Assembly: GCF_000369005.1 (NCBI RefSeq)
Contig: NZ_KB849763.1
Span: 186,001-250,000 of the forward strand
Source: Acinetobacter beijerinckii CIP 110307
GTDB lineage: Bacteria; Pseudomonadota; Gammaproteobacteria; Pseudomonadales; Moraxellaceae
Length of the DNA stretch: 64,000 bases
Reading direction: 5' to 3'
Below, piece after piece: positions 36,992-46,099 of this stretch. Position numbers and translations under genes: made by a program. Each line of letters starts with the position of its first letter. Within the stretch, counting starts at the first letter, position 1. The notes below the pieces were generated by a model that searched no databases, was not told the DNA's origin, and saw only the letters and a list, made by a program, of their open reading frames with translations.

Positions 36992-39900
36992 CTATGACTC
37001 CGCAACTAACCCGTATTCTTTTGCCTGTTCTAAATCGACAGTCACTAATTTTGATGTACCTGGTTCTGGCATGGTCACGCCGAGTAAATCCGTTGCCATG
37101 GTCATCGCCAGTTTATTATGTGTAATGTAAATGAATTGCACTTGTTCAGAAAGCTCTTTTACCAAATTACAATACCGCTGTACGTTGGCATCATCAAGTG
37201 GCGCGTCAACCTCATCTAAAACACAGAATGGTGCAGGATTTAATCGAAATATGGCAAAAACCAAAGCCAATGCAGTTAGGGTTTTTTCACCACCAGACAA
37301 TAGTGCCAAAGAACTATTACGCTTTCCTGGCGGTCTTGCCATCAATTTCACTCCAGACTGCCAATCATCTTCCAAGCTTAACGTTGCTTCACCACCATTA
37401 AAAACCTTAGGAAACAACAACTGTAATTCCTGATTCACCTGATCAAAAGTAGTCATAAATAGCTTTCGTGTTTCTTGATCAATGCTTTTCATGGCATCTT
37501 TCAATTGATCAACAGTATTTTGTAGATCTTGCATTTGATGGCTCAGCTCATCGAACCGCTGTGCCACTTCCTCATATTCTTGTGAAGCCGCTAAATTCAC
37601 CGCACCAATTTTTTCAAATTGCTGCTGCGCTTTTTCCAGTTTCTGTTGATGATCTTTAATTTCAATCGAAACATCAGATACAGCTTCTGTATTTAATTCT
37701 TTGAGCTGTTCCGTATAATGTTCACGATCTGATTTTGCTGCCTGCCATGCTAAACGCTTTTGTTCCAACTGCTCACGCACCTGCTCATCTTTCTGTTGAG
37801 CTTGATGACGTTGTTCTGTGAGTTGCTGCTGCTTCTCTTGCACTTGATTCAGTTCTAGCTGCCATTCATTCCATGTTTTCTGTAACTTTTCCGTTTGCTG
37901 GAATTGCTGTTGGAATTGTGACTCTAAATTCGGCAATTCAAGTTGAATCGGATCAACAAACTTCTTCGCCTGCTCGATTTGTTCGATGATTTGACGATAT
38001 TGTGTTTTTAGGAATGAGATATCTTTCTCTAACAACTCAATTTGCTGATTGGCTTGCGAAGTCTGGCGACGTAAAGCTTCGCGTTGTTGTTGCTGTTGAG
38101 TCAACTGCTGCTGTTGCTCATCCAACTGCTCATTCAAGTTTTCCACCTGAAACTGTAGCGTCTTATAGTTCGGCAACACTGCTTCTAATTTCAATGCAAG
38201 CGCATGTAGATCAATCTCCAGATCATCACGCTGCATAGCATCTTCTTCAAGCTGTAGATCAAGCTGTTTTAGTTGATCTGCCAATTGCTGTTGCTGCAAT
38301 ACAAAGGCCTGTGCCGTACTTTGTAGTTTGACAATTTGCACATCTAGCTGTTGCAGCTCTTTTTGCTTTTGTTTCAGATTTTGTTGTTGCTGCTGCAAGT
38401 GCTGTTGCTGCTGTTGCATGGCCTGCTGCTGTTGCGAAACCTGATGTTCGAAATCAAAAAGTTTCGGTTGCTTCTGTACCAGTTGCTGTTCAATTTCCTC
38501 TAAACGCACTTGATGGCTGAGTATGCCCTGCGCAGTTTGGCTATCTTCATCATAATGCAGACCAATCATCCAATCAGCACCGACATGATAACCATCAAGC
38601 GTCAAAATCGATTGTCCTTGCTGGAGATCCGCTTGATATCGCAAAGCTGTGGTTAAATCTTCTGCAACGGCGACATTGGCCCATAAAGAAGATTGTGGTG
38701 CCTCGATCCATTCACTCAAACAGGTCAGCTCTGCAATTTGAACAGGCTGCTGTTGTGATGATTTTAACTGTCGTGAGATACCCTCTTGGAAGACTTGCCC
38801 ATTCTCAATCAACTGCGCTTGCAACCATTTGGCTAAGAACTTCTCAATAATGCTTGCGTGTGCTTTAGCTTGAGCACTTAAACGTAGGCTTTGCATCAAT
38901 CGAACTGCATGTTGATCCTGCTTCGGGCTTTGCTTTGCGACCAGCTGATTTAAGTTCTTTTGTTCAGCCAATAGAACCTGAATTTCTGTTTTCAGGCGTT
39001 GCAGATCCGTTTTGTTCGACTGTTGTTGATCTTGCTTAGTCTGAACATCCTGCTGTAATTGTTCAATCGCAGTTTCTAACGCAATAATTTCTTGTTGCAG
39101 TTGCTGCTGCAATTGTTCTAATTGCGCCTGTTCATCATCCTGAACCTGAGCACGAATCTGAGTGGTTTGCGTTTGTAAGGTCTGCTTTTGCTGCTCAATC
39201 CGCAGCACGTTCTTACCGAGCTGTTCAATTTGCGCGGCCATCTGCAACTTTTTTTGTTGTTGCTGATCGACTTGAGTTTTCAGTTGTTCAAATTGCTGAT
39301 GTGCTTGCTTCTGTTGCGCTTGAACGTCACTAAAATTTTGCTCAGCCGTTTGTGTTTGCTGCTCTAAGGCAAGTAAGGTTTCGTTTTGCTCATCAAATTG
39401 AGTCGTTAAAGTTTCGACCTGTAACTCTGATAATTGTAACCGTTCCTTGGTTTGTAATTTTTGCTGTTCAAGTTGAACCAAACTACTGCTATTTTGCTGG
39501 AATAAACTCTGTTTTTGTTCCAACGTCATTTTTAATTCAGACAGCTTTTTCTCGGCCTGTTGCCATTCATGCTGCAAAGGTGAAGATTGCTGTATTAGGC
39601 GTTGGAATAAAGCACTGGTTGCTTCAAGATCGTGTTCAATGGTCTGTGACTCAGAACGAACCAACTTAAAGTTTTCACCCAGCGCCGTCATTTCAACCGT
39701 ATATTCTTGTTGTAGCTTTTGACTTTGATTGGCTTGAAACGAAAGAATCTCAATTTTTAATGTACGGATCTGCCCTTCTAAAGTCTTGTATTGAATCGCG
39801 GCTTCAGACTGGCGTTTTAATGTTCTGAGTTGTGATTTTAGTTCAGCCGCAATATCGTCCAAACGCGCTAAATTTTGTTCTGTATGTTCTAAATGCTGTA

Positions 39901-40441
39901 AAGTCTCACGGCGACGTGCTTGATAACGAGAAACGCCAGCCGCCTCTTCAATAAAAATACGCATTTCTTCTGGCTTGGCATCGACTAGGCGGTTAATCAT
40001 GCCCTGTTCAATCACCGCATAAGAACGTGGTCCTAGACCTGTACCCAAGAAAATGTCGGTAATATCACGACGGCGACAGCGAGTACCATTGAGAAAATAT
40101 TCAGATTTACCTTCACGCGTGACTTGACGACGAACAGCAAACTCATTGTAGGCATTATAAGCACCACCGAGCTTGCCATAGGTATTGTCAAAACGAAGCT
40201 CTACACTAGCGACACCAACGGGTTTACGTTTGGCTGTCCCCGTAAAGATAACATCCTGCATGCTACCGCCACGCAATTGACGCGCACTAGATTCGCCCAT
40301 AACCCAGCGAATCGCATCAATAACATTCGATTTCCCACAACCGTTTGGGCCAACGACAGCGGTGCGGTTGGCTTTAAAATGTAATGTTGTACTATCGGCA
40401 AAAGATTTAAAGCCTGAAAGTTTTAAACTGCTTAAACGCAT
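36992..40441 (-). CDS. smc: chromosome condensin ATPase Smc
   Basis: 1149-residue SMC protein that organises and segregates the chromosome with ScpA/ScpB (4,881-6,271). Walker A GPNGCGKSN is at 31-39; the signature LSGGEKTLTALALVFAIF and Walker B FCVLDEVDAPLDDANVQRY lie near the C-terminus. Two long coiled coils flank a hinge in the middle (about 520-660). The coils are extremely rich in glutamine, with several runs of Gln, which is unusual in extent though seen in relatives. It is the second gene after a GntR regulator and is followed by zipA. Confidence 0.96.
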   Translation of the reverse strand: MRLSSLKLSGFKSFADSTTLHFKANRTAVVGPNGCGKSNVIDAIRWVMGESSARQLRGGSMQDVIFTGTAKRKPVGVASVELRFDNTYGKLGGAYNAYNEFAVRRQVTREGKSEYFLNGTRCRRRDITDIFLGTGLGPRSYAVIEQGMINRLVDAKPEEMRIFIEEAAGVSRYQARRRETLQHLEHTEQNLARLDDIAAELKSQLRTLKRQSEAAIQYKTLEGQIRTLKIEILSFQANQSQKLQQEYTVEMTALGENFKLVRSESQTIEHDLEATSALFQRLIQQSSPLQHEWQQAEKKLSELKMTLEQKQSLFQQNSSSLVQLEQQKLQTKERLQLSELQVETLTTQFDEQNETLLALEQQTQTAEQNFSDVQAQQKQAHQQFEQLKTQVDQQQQKKLQMAAQIEQLGKNVLRIEQQKQTLQTQTTQIRAQVQDDEQAQLEQLQQQLQQEIIALETAIEQLQQDVQTKQDQQQSNKTDLQRLKTEIQVLLAEQKNLNQLVAKQSPKQDQHAVRLMQSLRLSAQAKAHASIIEKFLAKWLQAQLIENGQVFQEGISRQLKSSQQQPVQIAELTCLSEWIEAPQSSLWANVAVAEDLTTALRYQADLQQGQSILTLDGYHVGADWMIGLHYDEDSQTAQGILSHQVRLEEIEQQLVQKQPKLFDFEHQVSQQQQAMQQQQQHLQQQQQNLKQKQKELQQLDVQIVKLQSTAQAFVLQQQQLADQLKQLDLQLEEDAMQRDDLEIDLHALALKLEAVLPNYKTLQFQVENLNEQLDEQQQQLTQQQQQREALRRQTSQANQQIELLEKDISFLKTQYRQIIEQIEQAKKFVDPIQLELPNLESQFQQQFQQTEKLQKTWNEWQLELNQVQEKQQQLTEQRHQAQQKDEQVREQLEQKRLAWQAAKSDREHYTEQLKELNTEAVSDVSIEIKDHQQKLEKAQQQFEKIGAVNLAASQEYEEVAQRFDELSHQMQDLQNTVDQLKDAMKSIDQETRKLFMTTFDQVNQELQLLFPKVFNGGEATLSLEDDWQSGVKLMARPPGKRNSSLALLSGGEKTLTALALVFAIFRLNPAPFCVLDEVDAPLDDANVQRYCNLVKELSEQVQFIYITHNKLAMTMATDLLGVTMPEPGTSKLVTVDLEQAKEYGLVAES

Positions 40442-40451
40442 ACTGCCCTAA

Positions 40452-41147
40452 CTAGCGGCGTGAGCGTCTAGCCCAAGCCAATTCAATCTGTTTCATACGT
40501 GTCAGAGATTCCAACACAAGGTTGCGCAAGTGTCGACAAAAATCTTCCATAAATAAAGCAGCTTGTTGTGATTTTCGGATCAAAATAGCATCAATCACCA
40601 GTTTAAACAGAGTAAAGGACTCTTGTAGCTCTCTGCGCGAAGTATTCAAGGTTAAAAAATAGCTACGACGTAGTGATGGCAATAGTTCTTTATAAAATTG
40701 CATCATGTATGGATTTGCCACCATATCATGTTGATCTGCTAAATATTTGAAAATTGCATCGTAGAATTTTTCAATATCTCCAGTCCTAACGAATTCAACC
40801 AATTGATCTAATAAGGCTTGCAACTGTTCGGCTTCATTTACTCGCCAAGTTTCACTGATCCGCTGCACAATATGTCCAAGCACCATCACATTGGTGTCAA
40901 ACAAAGCCTTTACCTGTTGCGCCGACATTTCAGAAACAATCGCACCACGACGTGGAAAAATTTCAATTAAATAAGTACGTTCTAGTAATAACAATGCTTC
41001 ACGGACAGAACCACGACTCACATCCAATTCTTTCGCAATACGCAACTCTTGAATGCGTTCGCCTTCAACCAGCTCACCACTAATAATTTGTTCACTAATA
41101 TATTTTGCAATCTGTTCAGAAAGACTATCAGCCTCTTCGAGATTCAT
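40452..41147 (-). CDS. GntR/FadR-family transcriptional regulator
   Basis: 231-residue regulator. The N-terminal winged helix contains the GntR signature: SEQIAKYISEQIISGELVEGERIQELRIAKELDVSRGSVREAL, about residues 9-52. The all-helical C-terminal FCD-like domain follows with one His and few acidic residues, so a metal site is uncertain. The longest frame begins at a TTG (41,183), but the ATG at 41,147 has GAGGGG closely upstream. It ends 10 bases before smc, so may be co-transcribed with smc-zipA. A FadR-type palindrome over its promoter suggests autoregulation. Confidence 0.85.
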   Translation of the reverse strand: MNLEEADSLSEQIAKYISEQIISGELVEGERIQELRIAKELDVSRGSVREALLLLERTYLIEIFPRRGAIVSEMSAQQVKALFDTNVMVLGHIVQRISETWRVNEAEQLQALLDQLVEFVRTGDIEKFYDAIFKYLADQHDMVANPYMMQFYKELLPSLRRSYFLTLNTSRRELQESFTLFKLVIDAILIRKSQQAALFMEDFCRHLRNLVLESLTRMKQIELAWARRSRR

Positions 41148-41218
41148 GAGCCCCTCGCTATCGTTGTTATACGCATTGTCCAATGCTGTTTGCGCTTTTT
41201 TGTTTTAACTGATCTCGC

Positions 41219-41248
41219 CTGATAAATTCTATATCATTGTCAGACAAT
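41219..41248 (-). promoter_or_regulatory. GntR gene promoter with FadR-type operator
   Basis: Perfect palindrome ATTGTCAGACAAT (41,236-41,248) fits the FadR-family site pattern TNGTNNNACNA. A minus-strand promoter would use TTGTCT (41,247-41,242) and TATCAG (41,224-41,219) with 17 bases between, so the operator overlaps the -35. The rest of 41,249-41,497 is AT-rich and without a visible gene. Confidence 0.6.
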
Positions 41249-41497
41249 TTTATTGCTTTTTAAGCCAATCCACCCTAAAAATTATAATTTGAGCATTATT
41301 TATACTAAAAAATAGTGTTTCAACACTTTAAGATCAACTACTTAAAAGATTTTAATACTGCTAACCGAATATCTGAAAGATTTATTTATTCATCTATTTT
41401 TTGTTGATATAAATCACATAAAATAATATTTTTATTAAAATAAACACATTTACCAATCATCTGTTGCTAGATCAGCAATCATATTTTGAGAAAGCGC

Positions 41498-42472
41498 ATG
41501 GGCGTCCACCACCAAGCTGTCAATATTGCAATTTTTGGGCTAAGTCTCAGAACATTGAATACTTTAAAAGAACAAATACAAACAGTGGTGCCGAGTCATG
41601 TGCAAGTAAATTGGAGCAATATTGCTGAACCACAACTTGATATATTAATGATTAATCATATCTTTTTTGATTCACCAAACATTAAAAGTCTAATCAAAAA
41701 CAGTAGTATCAATGTGCTACAAATTGCAAATGATGTGGATAAAAATAGTTCTATTGAAAATGGAACCTTGTATCTTCCTCTGAATCATCTTCACTCACTA
41801 CATCATTGGCTCAGCGATCACCTGAATGAACCCTCAATTCAATCTTCTGAATCAGCAAGCGTTAATCAAAACCCAAGTAATACATTTCACCGCAAACAAA
41901 TCAAAGAGGTTTTGCAGGAAATCCAGAATCCTAAAAATGGAAAAATCCAAATATTCGATAATAATGGTTTATTGGCAATTGCTGACCCTCGTAGCGAATG
42001 GCTTTGGCAACATCCTGACTTTAACTCATTTCAGACAGACCCTTCCCTAAATTACACGTATGCAACTCAAAATGATCAACAATGGATTACCGATTGTGGT
42101 CAACAAGATCTAAAACAATGGCTGTGGAATCTGCTTTGGTCATCTATGGACTTCGAAGAACTTTGTCCTCAATCAGCTTCTAGTTTTTATCTTGATGTTT
42201 GGCCACAACCAATGATTAAAATGGATCGTCAAGATATTCTTCGCATGTCAGCTTGTTTTGCCCAAGGTGCTCAAATTTCAATTGTTGCAAAACAATTAAA
42301 TCTTTCTGAGCAAAAAGTTCGACACTTTATTGCTGCGTGCTTAGTAACCAATTTCGGACATTTAATTAAAGATCAGCAAGCTAAATACCAGCTTCAAAAT
42401 AGTCAAACCGAAACTGAACAACACTTTATGAAGAAACTGTTTGGTCGTCTTCGTCATCGTTTAGGTTTTTAA
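41498..42472 (+). CDS. pseudo-receiver/HTH protein paired with a small GTPase
   Basis: 324 residues, family not recognised. The N-terminal 110 residues look like an alternating strand-helix fold (NIAIFGLSLRTLNTLKEQI, LDILMINHIFFDSP, INVLQIAND), like a degenerate receiver domain, without an obvious phosphorylatable Asp pocket. The C-terminus has a helix-turn-helix-like stretch ISIVAKQLNLSEQKVRHFIAACLV. The frame extends to a TTG at 41,486, but the ATG at 41,498 has GAGAAAG upstream. It is 19 bases before a small GTPase gene. I infer a signalling pair; a regulatory function is not proven. Confidence 0.6.
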   Translation: MGVHHQAVNIAIFGLSLRTLNTLKEQIQTVVPSHVQVNWSNIAEPQLDILMINHIFFDSPNIKSLIKNSSINVLQIANDVDKNSSIENGTLYLPLNHLHSLHHWLSDHLNEPSIQSSESASVNQNPSNTFHRKQIKEVLQEIQNPKNGKIQIFDNNGLLAIADPRSEWLWQHPDFNSFQTDPSLNYTYATQNDQQWITDCGQQDLKQWLWNLLWSSMDFEELCPQSASSFYLDVWPQPMIKMDRQDILRMSACFAQGAQISIVAKQLNLSEQKVRHFIAACLVTNFGHLIKDQQAKYQLQNSQTETEQHFMKKLFGRLRHRLGF

Positions 42473-42491
42473 CTTCAAACCAAGGATATAT

Positions 42492-43034
42492 ATGATTTTA
42501 CATCAATACAAAATCGTCTTTGGTGGGACGATGGGATCAGGTAAATCAACTGCGATCAAAACCTTATCTGAAGTGGAGGTGGTAAGTACTGAAGCACTCA
42601 ACACAGACCTTGCTTCTCACGATAAGTTACTCACGACAGTCGGTATTGATTATGGTGAACTAACCTTGGACGATGGTATCAAAGTTGGATTATATGGTAC
42701 ACCAGGTCAAGATCGTTTCGATTTTATTTGGGCAGTCATCTGCAAAGGTGCAATCGGAACAATTATTATGATTGACCATGCAGCAGAAAACCCACTGCTC
42801 GATTTAGACCAATATATTCAAGCATTCCAACCTTTTGGTAATAACATTGTGATTGCCATTACCCATATTGATCGCAAACCTGAACGTACGCTTTCAATCT
42901 ATAGAGAATGGCTCGCTAATCGGAAATTGAATTATCCTTTATTTTTTGTAGATGCTAGACAACAAGATGATGTTCTTCTCTTAGTTGAAACATTGATTGC
43001 AACCATTGAAGTGCATTATGGGTTGATTACTTAA
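42492..43034 (+). CDS. MglA-like small GTPase
   Basis: 180-residue small GTP-binding protein. The P-loop is GGTMGSGKST at 11-20, a Thr in LLTTVGIDYGEL may serve as switch I, switch II is LYGTPGQDRF near 68-77, and the base-recognition motif is THIDRK instead of NKxD. This pattern resembles the prokaryotic MglA/CvnD-like group that works with a partner or roadblock protein. The adjacent upstream protein is the likely partner. It is tail-to-tail with the TauE permease, only five bases between the two stops. The regulated process is unknown. Confidence 0.8.
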   Translation: MILHQYKIVFGGTMGSGKSTAIKTLSEVEVVSTEALNTDLASHDKLLTTVGIDYGELTLDDGIKVGLYGTPGQDRFDFIWAVICKGAIGTIIMIDHAAENPLLDLDQYIQAFQPFGNNIVIAITHIDRKPERTLSIYREWLANRKLNYPLFFVDARQQDDVLLLVETLIATIEVHYGLIT

Positions 43035-43039
43035 ATTTT

Positions 43040-43840
43040 TTAAAATAGCCCCTTATAAATAAAATAGCAGCCAACCACCACAAGCAAAGCGGCAAAACAT
43101 TTCTTTAACATCGCTGCTGATAATCGATGTGCAACTTTTGCTCCAACTTTTGCCGTGATAAAACTCATGACACTAATTCCGAGAAAAGCATAAATATGCA
43201 CATAACCAATCGTATTTGGCACATCAACTTTTTCTTTAGCTCCAAACCACATAAAGCCTAATGCACCAGCCACTGCAATCGGTAAACCGCATGCAGCTGA
43301 TGTCGCAACAGCTTTTTGCATGATCACTCCATGACGATTAAGAAATGGAACTGTTAGACTGCCGCCACCAATACCAAAAATTGCCGAAGCAACACCAATG
43401 CCACCACCTGCTGCAAACTGTAAAGACGCTGATGGTAAATGTCGATTCGGATCAACCAGCGCATTTGCACCACTAAACATCTTATACGCCATCCAAACAG
43501 CAAATACCCCTATGACTAATTGTAAATGCTGTCCTGACATCATATATGCAACACCTGCACCTAAAAATGAACCAAGCACGAGTCCAGGCGCTAAATTACG
43601 AAAAACATGCCATAACACTGCACCTCTTTTATGATGTGCCATTACTGAACTAATCGAGGTCACAATAATGGTTGCTAACGATGTTCCAACTGCAATATGC
43701 ATAATCACATTTGGGTCATAATGCATCTGAGTAAAAACAATATAAAGAATTGGTACAATAATTAAACCACCACCTACACCAAATAATCCGGCAGTGAATC
43801 CAGCAATTGCACCTATGAGCAAATATATGATTAACTCCAT
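43040..43840 (-). CDS. TauE/SafE-family membrane permease
   Basis: 266-residue membrane protein of the TauE/SafE family, whose members export sulfite, sulfoacetate or other organosulfur anions. It has two homologous halves, each beginning with a glycine-rich turn: IGAIAGFTAGLFGVGGG at the start and GGGIGVASAIFGIGGGSLTVP in the middle. About eight transmembrane helices are visible. I use the ATG at 43,840; a GTG at 43,846 is also in frame. The substrate cannot be told. Its start region abuts that of birA, which is divergent, so the promoters overlap. Confidence 0.85.
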   Translation of the reverse strand: MELIIYLLIGAIAGFTAGLFGVGGGLIIVPILYIVFTQMHYDPNVIMHIAVGTSLATIIVTSISSVMAHHKRGAVLWHVFRNLAPGLVLGSFLGAGVAYMMSGQHLQLVIGVFAVWMAYKMFSGANALVDPNRHLPSASLQFAAGGGIGVASAIFGIGGGSLTVPFLNRHGVIMQKAVATSAACGLPIAVAGALGFMWFGAKEKVDVPNTIGYVHIYAFLGISVMSFITAKVGAKVAHRLSAAMLKKCFAALLVVVGCYFIYKGLF

Positions 43841-43867
43841 AAACACTTGACCACTCTACTTGTAAAA

Positions 43868-44623
43868 ATGATGGATGATTTCGCTACACGTCAGCTACAG
43901 CAACAATTACACGCAAAAAACCAATTTCCTGAAGTGGTGTTGTTGAAAACAACCACAACATCAACAAATGATGACTTGCGTGAAATTGCTCAGAAGGGTA
44001 TCACAACTGCACTCGTATGTAGCGCACAACAAACACAAGGTCGGGGGCAGCATCAGCGAGAATGGACTTCACCTGATGGGAATATTTATTTTAGTGCTCT
44101 CATTCAAACTCAAAATGTGCTAGATGGGCGTCTTGCTCTTGAAACTGCATTAAATATTCTACAAATGCCAAGCCTGCAAGGTTTGAATTTACAGGTCAAA
44201 TGGCCAAATGACTTATATAGTCCACAAGGCAAATGGGGCGGAATTTTGGTAGAGCCACTCTCGACCAACCAAGCAATTATTGGTGTTGGAATTAATTTAA
44301 ATACTCCAGCCGTTGAGAATGCAGATCAACCTATTACTTCTTTAGCCATGCTAGGATTACATCATATTGATCGTTTAACGATAATTGCCGAGCTCTACAC
44401 AGCGGTTCAACAAGCTGCTCAATGGTTCGATCATGGTAGTTATAATTTAGCAGAACGTTTTAATCACCATGCGATTTGGTTAAATCAAAAGGTAGAATTT
44501 GAACATACACAAGCTAAGATTCAAGGCATATTTCTTGGGATCTCAAATGATGGTGCTGTTATAATCAAAACCGATAAAACTCAATCATTTTATCAAGGGC
44601 GTATGCGTCTGGCTTCGACTTAA
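43868..44623 (+). CDS. birA: biotin--protein ligase BirA, without DNA-binding domain
   Basis: Attaches biotin to the carboxyl-carrier protein via biotinyl-AMP. Catalytic blocks: TTTTSTNDDLRE, GRGQHQREW (the glycine-rich biotin loop), KWPNDLYSPQGKWGGILVE with the essential Lys, and a C-terminal SH3-like domain. There are only about 25 residues before the catalytic core, so the winged helix that lets E. coli BirA repress bio genes is missing: this is a monofunctional ligase. The frame opens with a TTG at 43,847; I take the ATG at 43,868, with weak ribosome-binding evidence. coaX follows 15 bases later. Confidence 0.9.
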   Translation: MMDDFATRQLQQQLHAKNQFPEVVLLKTTTTSTNDDLREIAQKGITTALVCSAQQTQGRGQHQREWTSPDGNIYFSALIQTQNVLDGRLALETALNILQMPSLQGLNLQVKWPNDLYSPQGKWGGILVEPLSTNQAIIGVGINLNTPAVENADQPITSLAMLGLHHIDRLTIIAELYTAVQQAAQWFDHGSYNLAERFNHHAIWLNQKVEFEHTQAKIQGIFLGISNDGAVIIKTDKTQSFYQGRMRLAST

Positions 44624-44638
44624 GGAAATAACCATCTT

Positions 44639-45382
44639 ATGAAAAGTTTATGGCTAGACATTGGAAATACCCGCTTAAAATATTGGATTACCGAACATAA
44701 CAATGTCATTGAACATGCAGCAGAATTACATCTTCAATCGCCTGCTGATTTATTACTTGGATTAATACAACACTTTCGACATCAGAATTTAAGTCGTGTG
44801 GGCATTTCTTCCGTTCTTGATTCAGAAAATAACCAACGTATTCAAATGATTCTCGACATTTTGGATATTCCAATTATCTTTGCCAAAGTTCATGCACAAT
44901 ATGCTGGCTTGCAATGCGGTTACGATATACCAAGTCAACTTGGAATCGACCGTTGGCTTCAAGTTTTGGCGATGGCAAAAACGAATCAAAACTTTTGTGT
45001 GATTGGTTGTGGTACTGCGTTGACTATTGATTTGATCGAAGGTTTACAACATTTAGGTGGTTATATTCTGCCAAACTTGTATCTGCAAAGAGACTCACTA
45101 ATTCAAAATACTAAAGGAATTAAGATTCCAGATTCAGCTTTTGACAACTTAAACCCCGGCCATAATACGGTTGATGCAGTTCATCATGGCATTCTATTGG
45201 GTCTCATCAGCACCATTGATCAAATTATGCATCAATCACCCAAAAAACTAATTTTAACTGGTGGTGATGCTGCTTTATTTGCCAAATTTCTAAATCATCA
45301 TCAACCTCAAGTCGAATCAGATTTATTGCTTAAAGGCTTACAACACTATGTTCAACTCAACTCGGCTTTGATTAAAGTTTGA
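44639..45382 (+). CDS. coaX: type III pantothenate kinase
   Basis: First step of coenzyme A synthesis: ATP-dependent phosphorylation of pantothenate. The acetate-kinase-like fold is marked by the phosphate loop [10 protein letters not shown] at 7-16, [12 protein letters not shown] near 101-112, [14 protein letters not shown] and a later [10 protein letters not shown]. Length (247) suits CoaX. birA lies just upstream, an adjacency seen in many bacteria. The 3' end overlaps the convergent hydrolase by 31 bases. Confidence 0.93.
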   Translation: MKSLWLDIGNTRLKYWITEHNNVIEHAAELHLQSPADLLLGLIQHFRHQNLSRVGISSVLDSENNQRIQMILDILDIPIIFAKVHAQYAGLQCGYDIPSQLGIDRWLQVLAMAKTNQNFCVIGCGTALTIDLIEGLQHLGGYILPNLYLQRDSLIQNTKGIKIPDSAFDNLNPGHNTVDAVHHGILLGLISTIDQIMHQSPKKLILTGGDAALFAKFLNHHQPQVESDLLLKGLQHYVQLNSALIKV

Positions 45383-45939
45383 AGTATATTTAATAATTGT
45401 GAAAACTCAGTATAGCCATCTTCAGCACGGAAATGCCCTGCTTCTGCGACCTCGATGAGTTGAGCATTTAATAAATTCGAAAACTTGAAGCTGAGTGGCA
45501 CTGGCACAATCGGATCATTACTCGAAAAGAATACCAATCGTCTGAGAATATTGCTTCTCAAAATATTACTTTCAAAGTGATGATGAATAAATGAATCATA
45601 TTCGGCATGTTTTGCGATGGGTTCATTAAATGCGCCAATAAATAAACCAGCTTTTATCACGATATTTTGTTTGAGTTTTTTTGCTAAAAATTGACAGGCA
45701 GCAACACATGAAAGTCCATGTGCCACCACGATACTTTGTTCATTTATTCCTTTGAGTTGAGCTTCTAAGCAAGTTTGCCAAATCTCAGCTTCAGGATGAT
45801 ATGCATCTGCTAAAAAAACACGTTCAACCTCAACATTTTCACTCTTGAGTTGTCGTTCAAGCCAAATGTACCAATGCTGTTCAGGATCAGCATTTTCACT
45901 ATGTAAAATAAATACTTTATTCTTCAAATTATGTGACAT
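45352..45939 (-). CDS. RBBP9/YdeN-type small hydrolase
   Basis: 195-residue small alpha/beta hydrolase of the RBBP9/YdeN group. The strand-turn at the nucleophile is [11 protein letters not shown], so Ser is present but the second Gly of GxSxG is Cys. An Asp in [13 protein letters not shown] and a His in [13 protein letters not shown] complete a possible triad. The start is moved from 45,966 to 45,939, where [15 protein letters not shown] begins. The last 31 bases overlap coaX tail to tail. Substrate unknown; esterase activity is plausible. Confidence 0.75.
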   Translation of the reverse strand: MSHNLKNKVFILHSENADPEQHWYIWLERQLKSENVEVERVFLADAYHPEAEIWQTCLEAQLKGINEQSIVVAHGLSCVAACQFLAKKLKQNIVIKAGLFIGAFNEPIAKHAEYDSFIHHHFESNILRSNILRRLVFFSSNDPIVPVPLSFKFSNLLNAQLIEVAEAGHFRAEDGYTEFSQLLNILQTLIKAELS

Positions 45940-46054
45940 AATTAACACTAATTTTAATATAAACATAGACTTAATAAAAAGTATTATCTTTTAATCAAAA
46001 ATTAGATATAGATTTTTTGTATTAAATTTAAACAACCCATCACTCGATTATATA

Positions 46055-46081
46055 AATAAAAAAGGCGCATAACGCGCCTTT
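46055..46081 (-). terminator. Rho-independent terminator after ffh
   Basis: Stem AAAGGCGC / GCGCCTTT (46,061-46,068 with 46,074-46,081), loop ATAAC; minus-strand T-run follows. It lies directly after the ffh stop. Confidence 0.85.
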
Positions 46082-46099
46082 CTTAATAACTCATGAACT

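Noticed and set aside
37131..37433. Plus-strand open frame antisense to smc.
   Set aside because: It runs opposite to the conserved Smc head domain, has no ribosome-binding site and no recognisable protein features.
38002..39000. CAA/CAG-rich repeats in smc considered as a microsatellite or CRISPR-like repeat.
   Set aside because: The repeats encode coiled-coil glutamines in frame and have no regular spacer pattern.
45352..45382. Overlap of coaX and the small hydrolase as a sign of a frameshift.
   Set aside because: Both C-termini are natural for their families; short tail-to-tail overlaps are ordinary.
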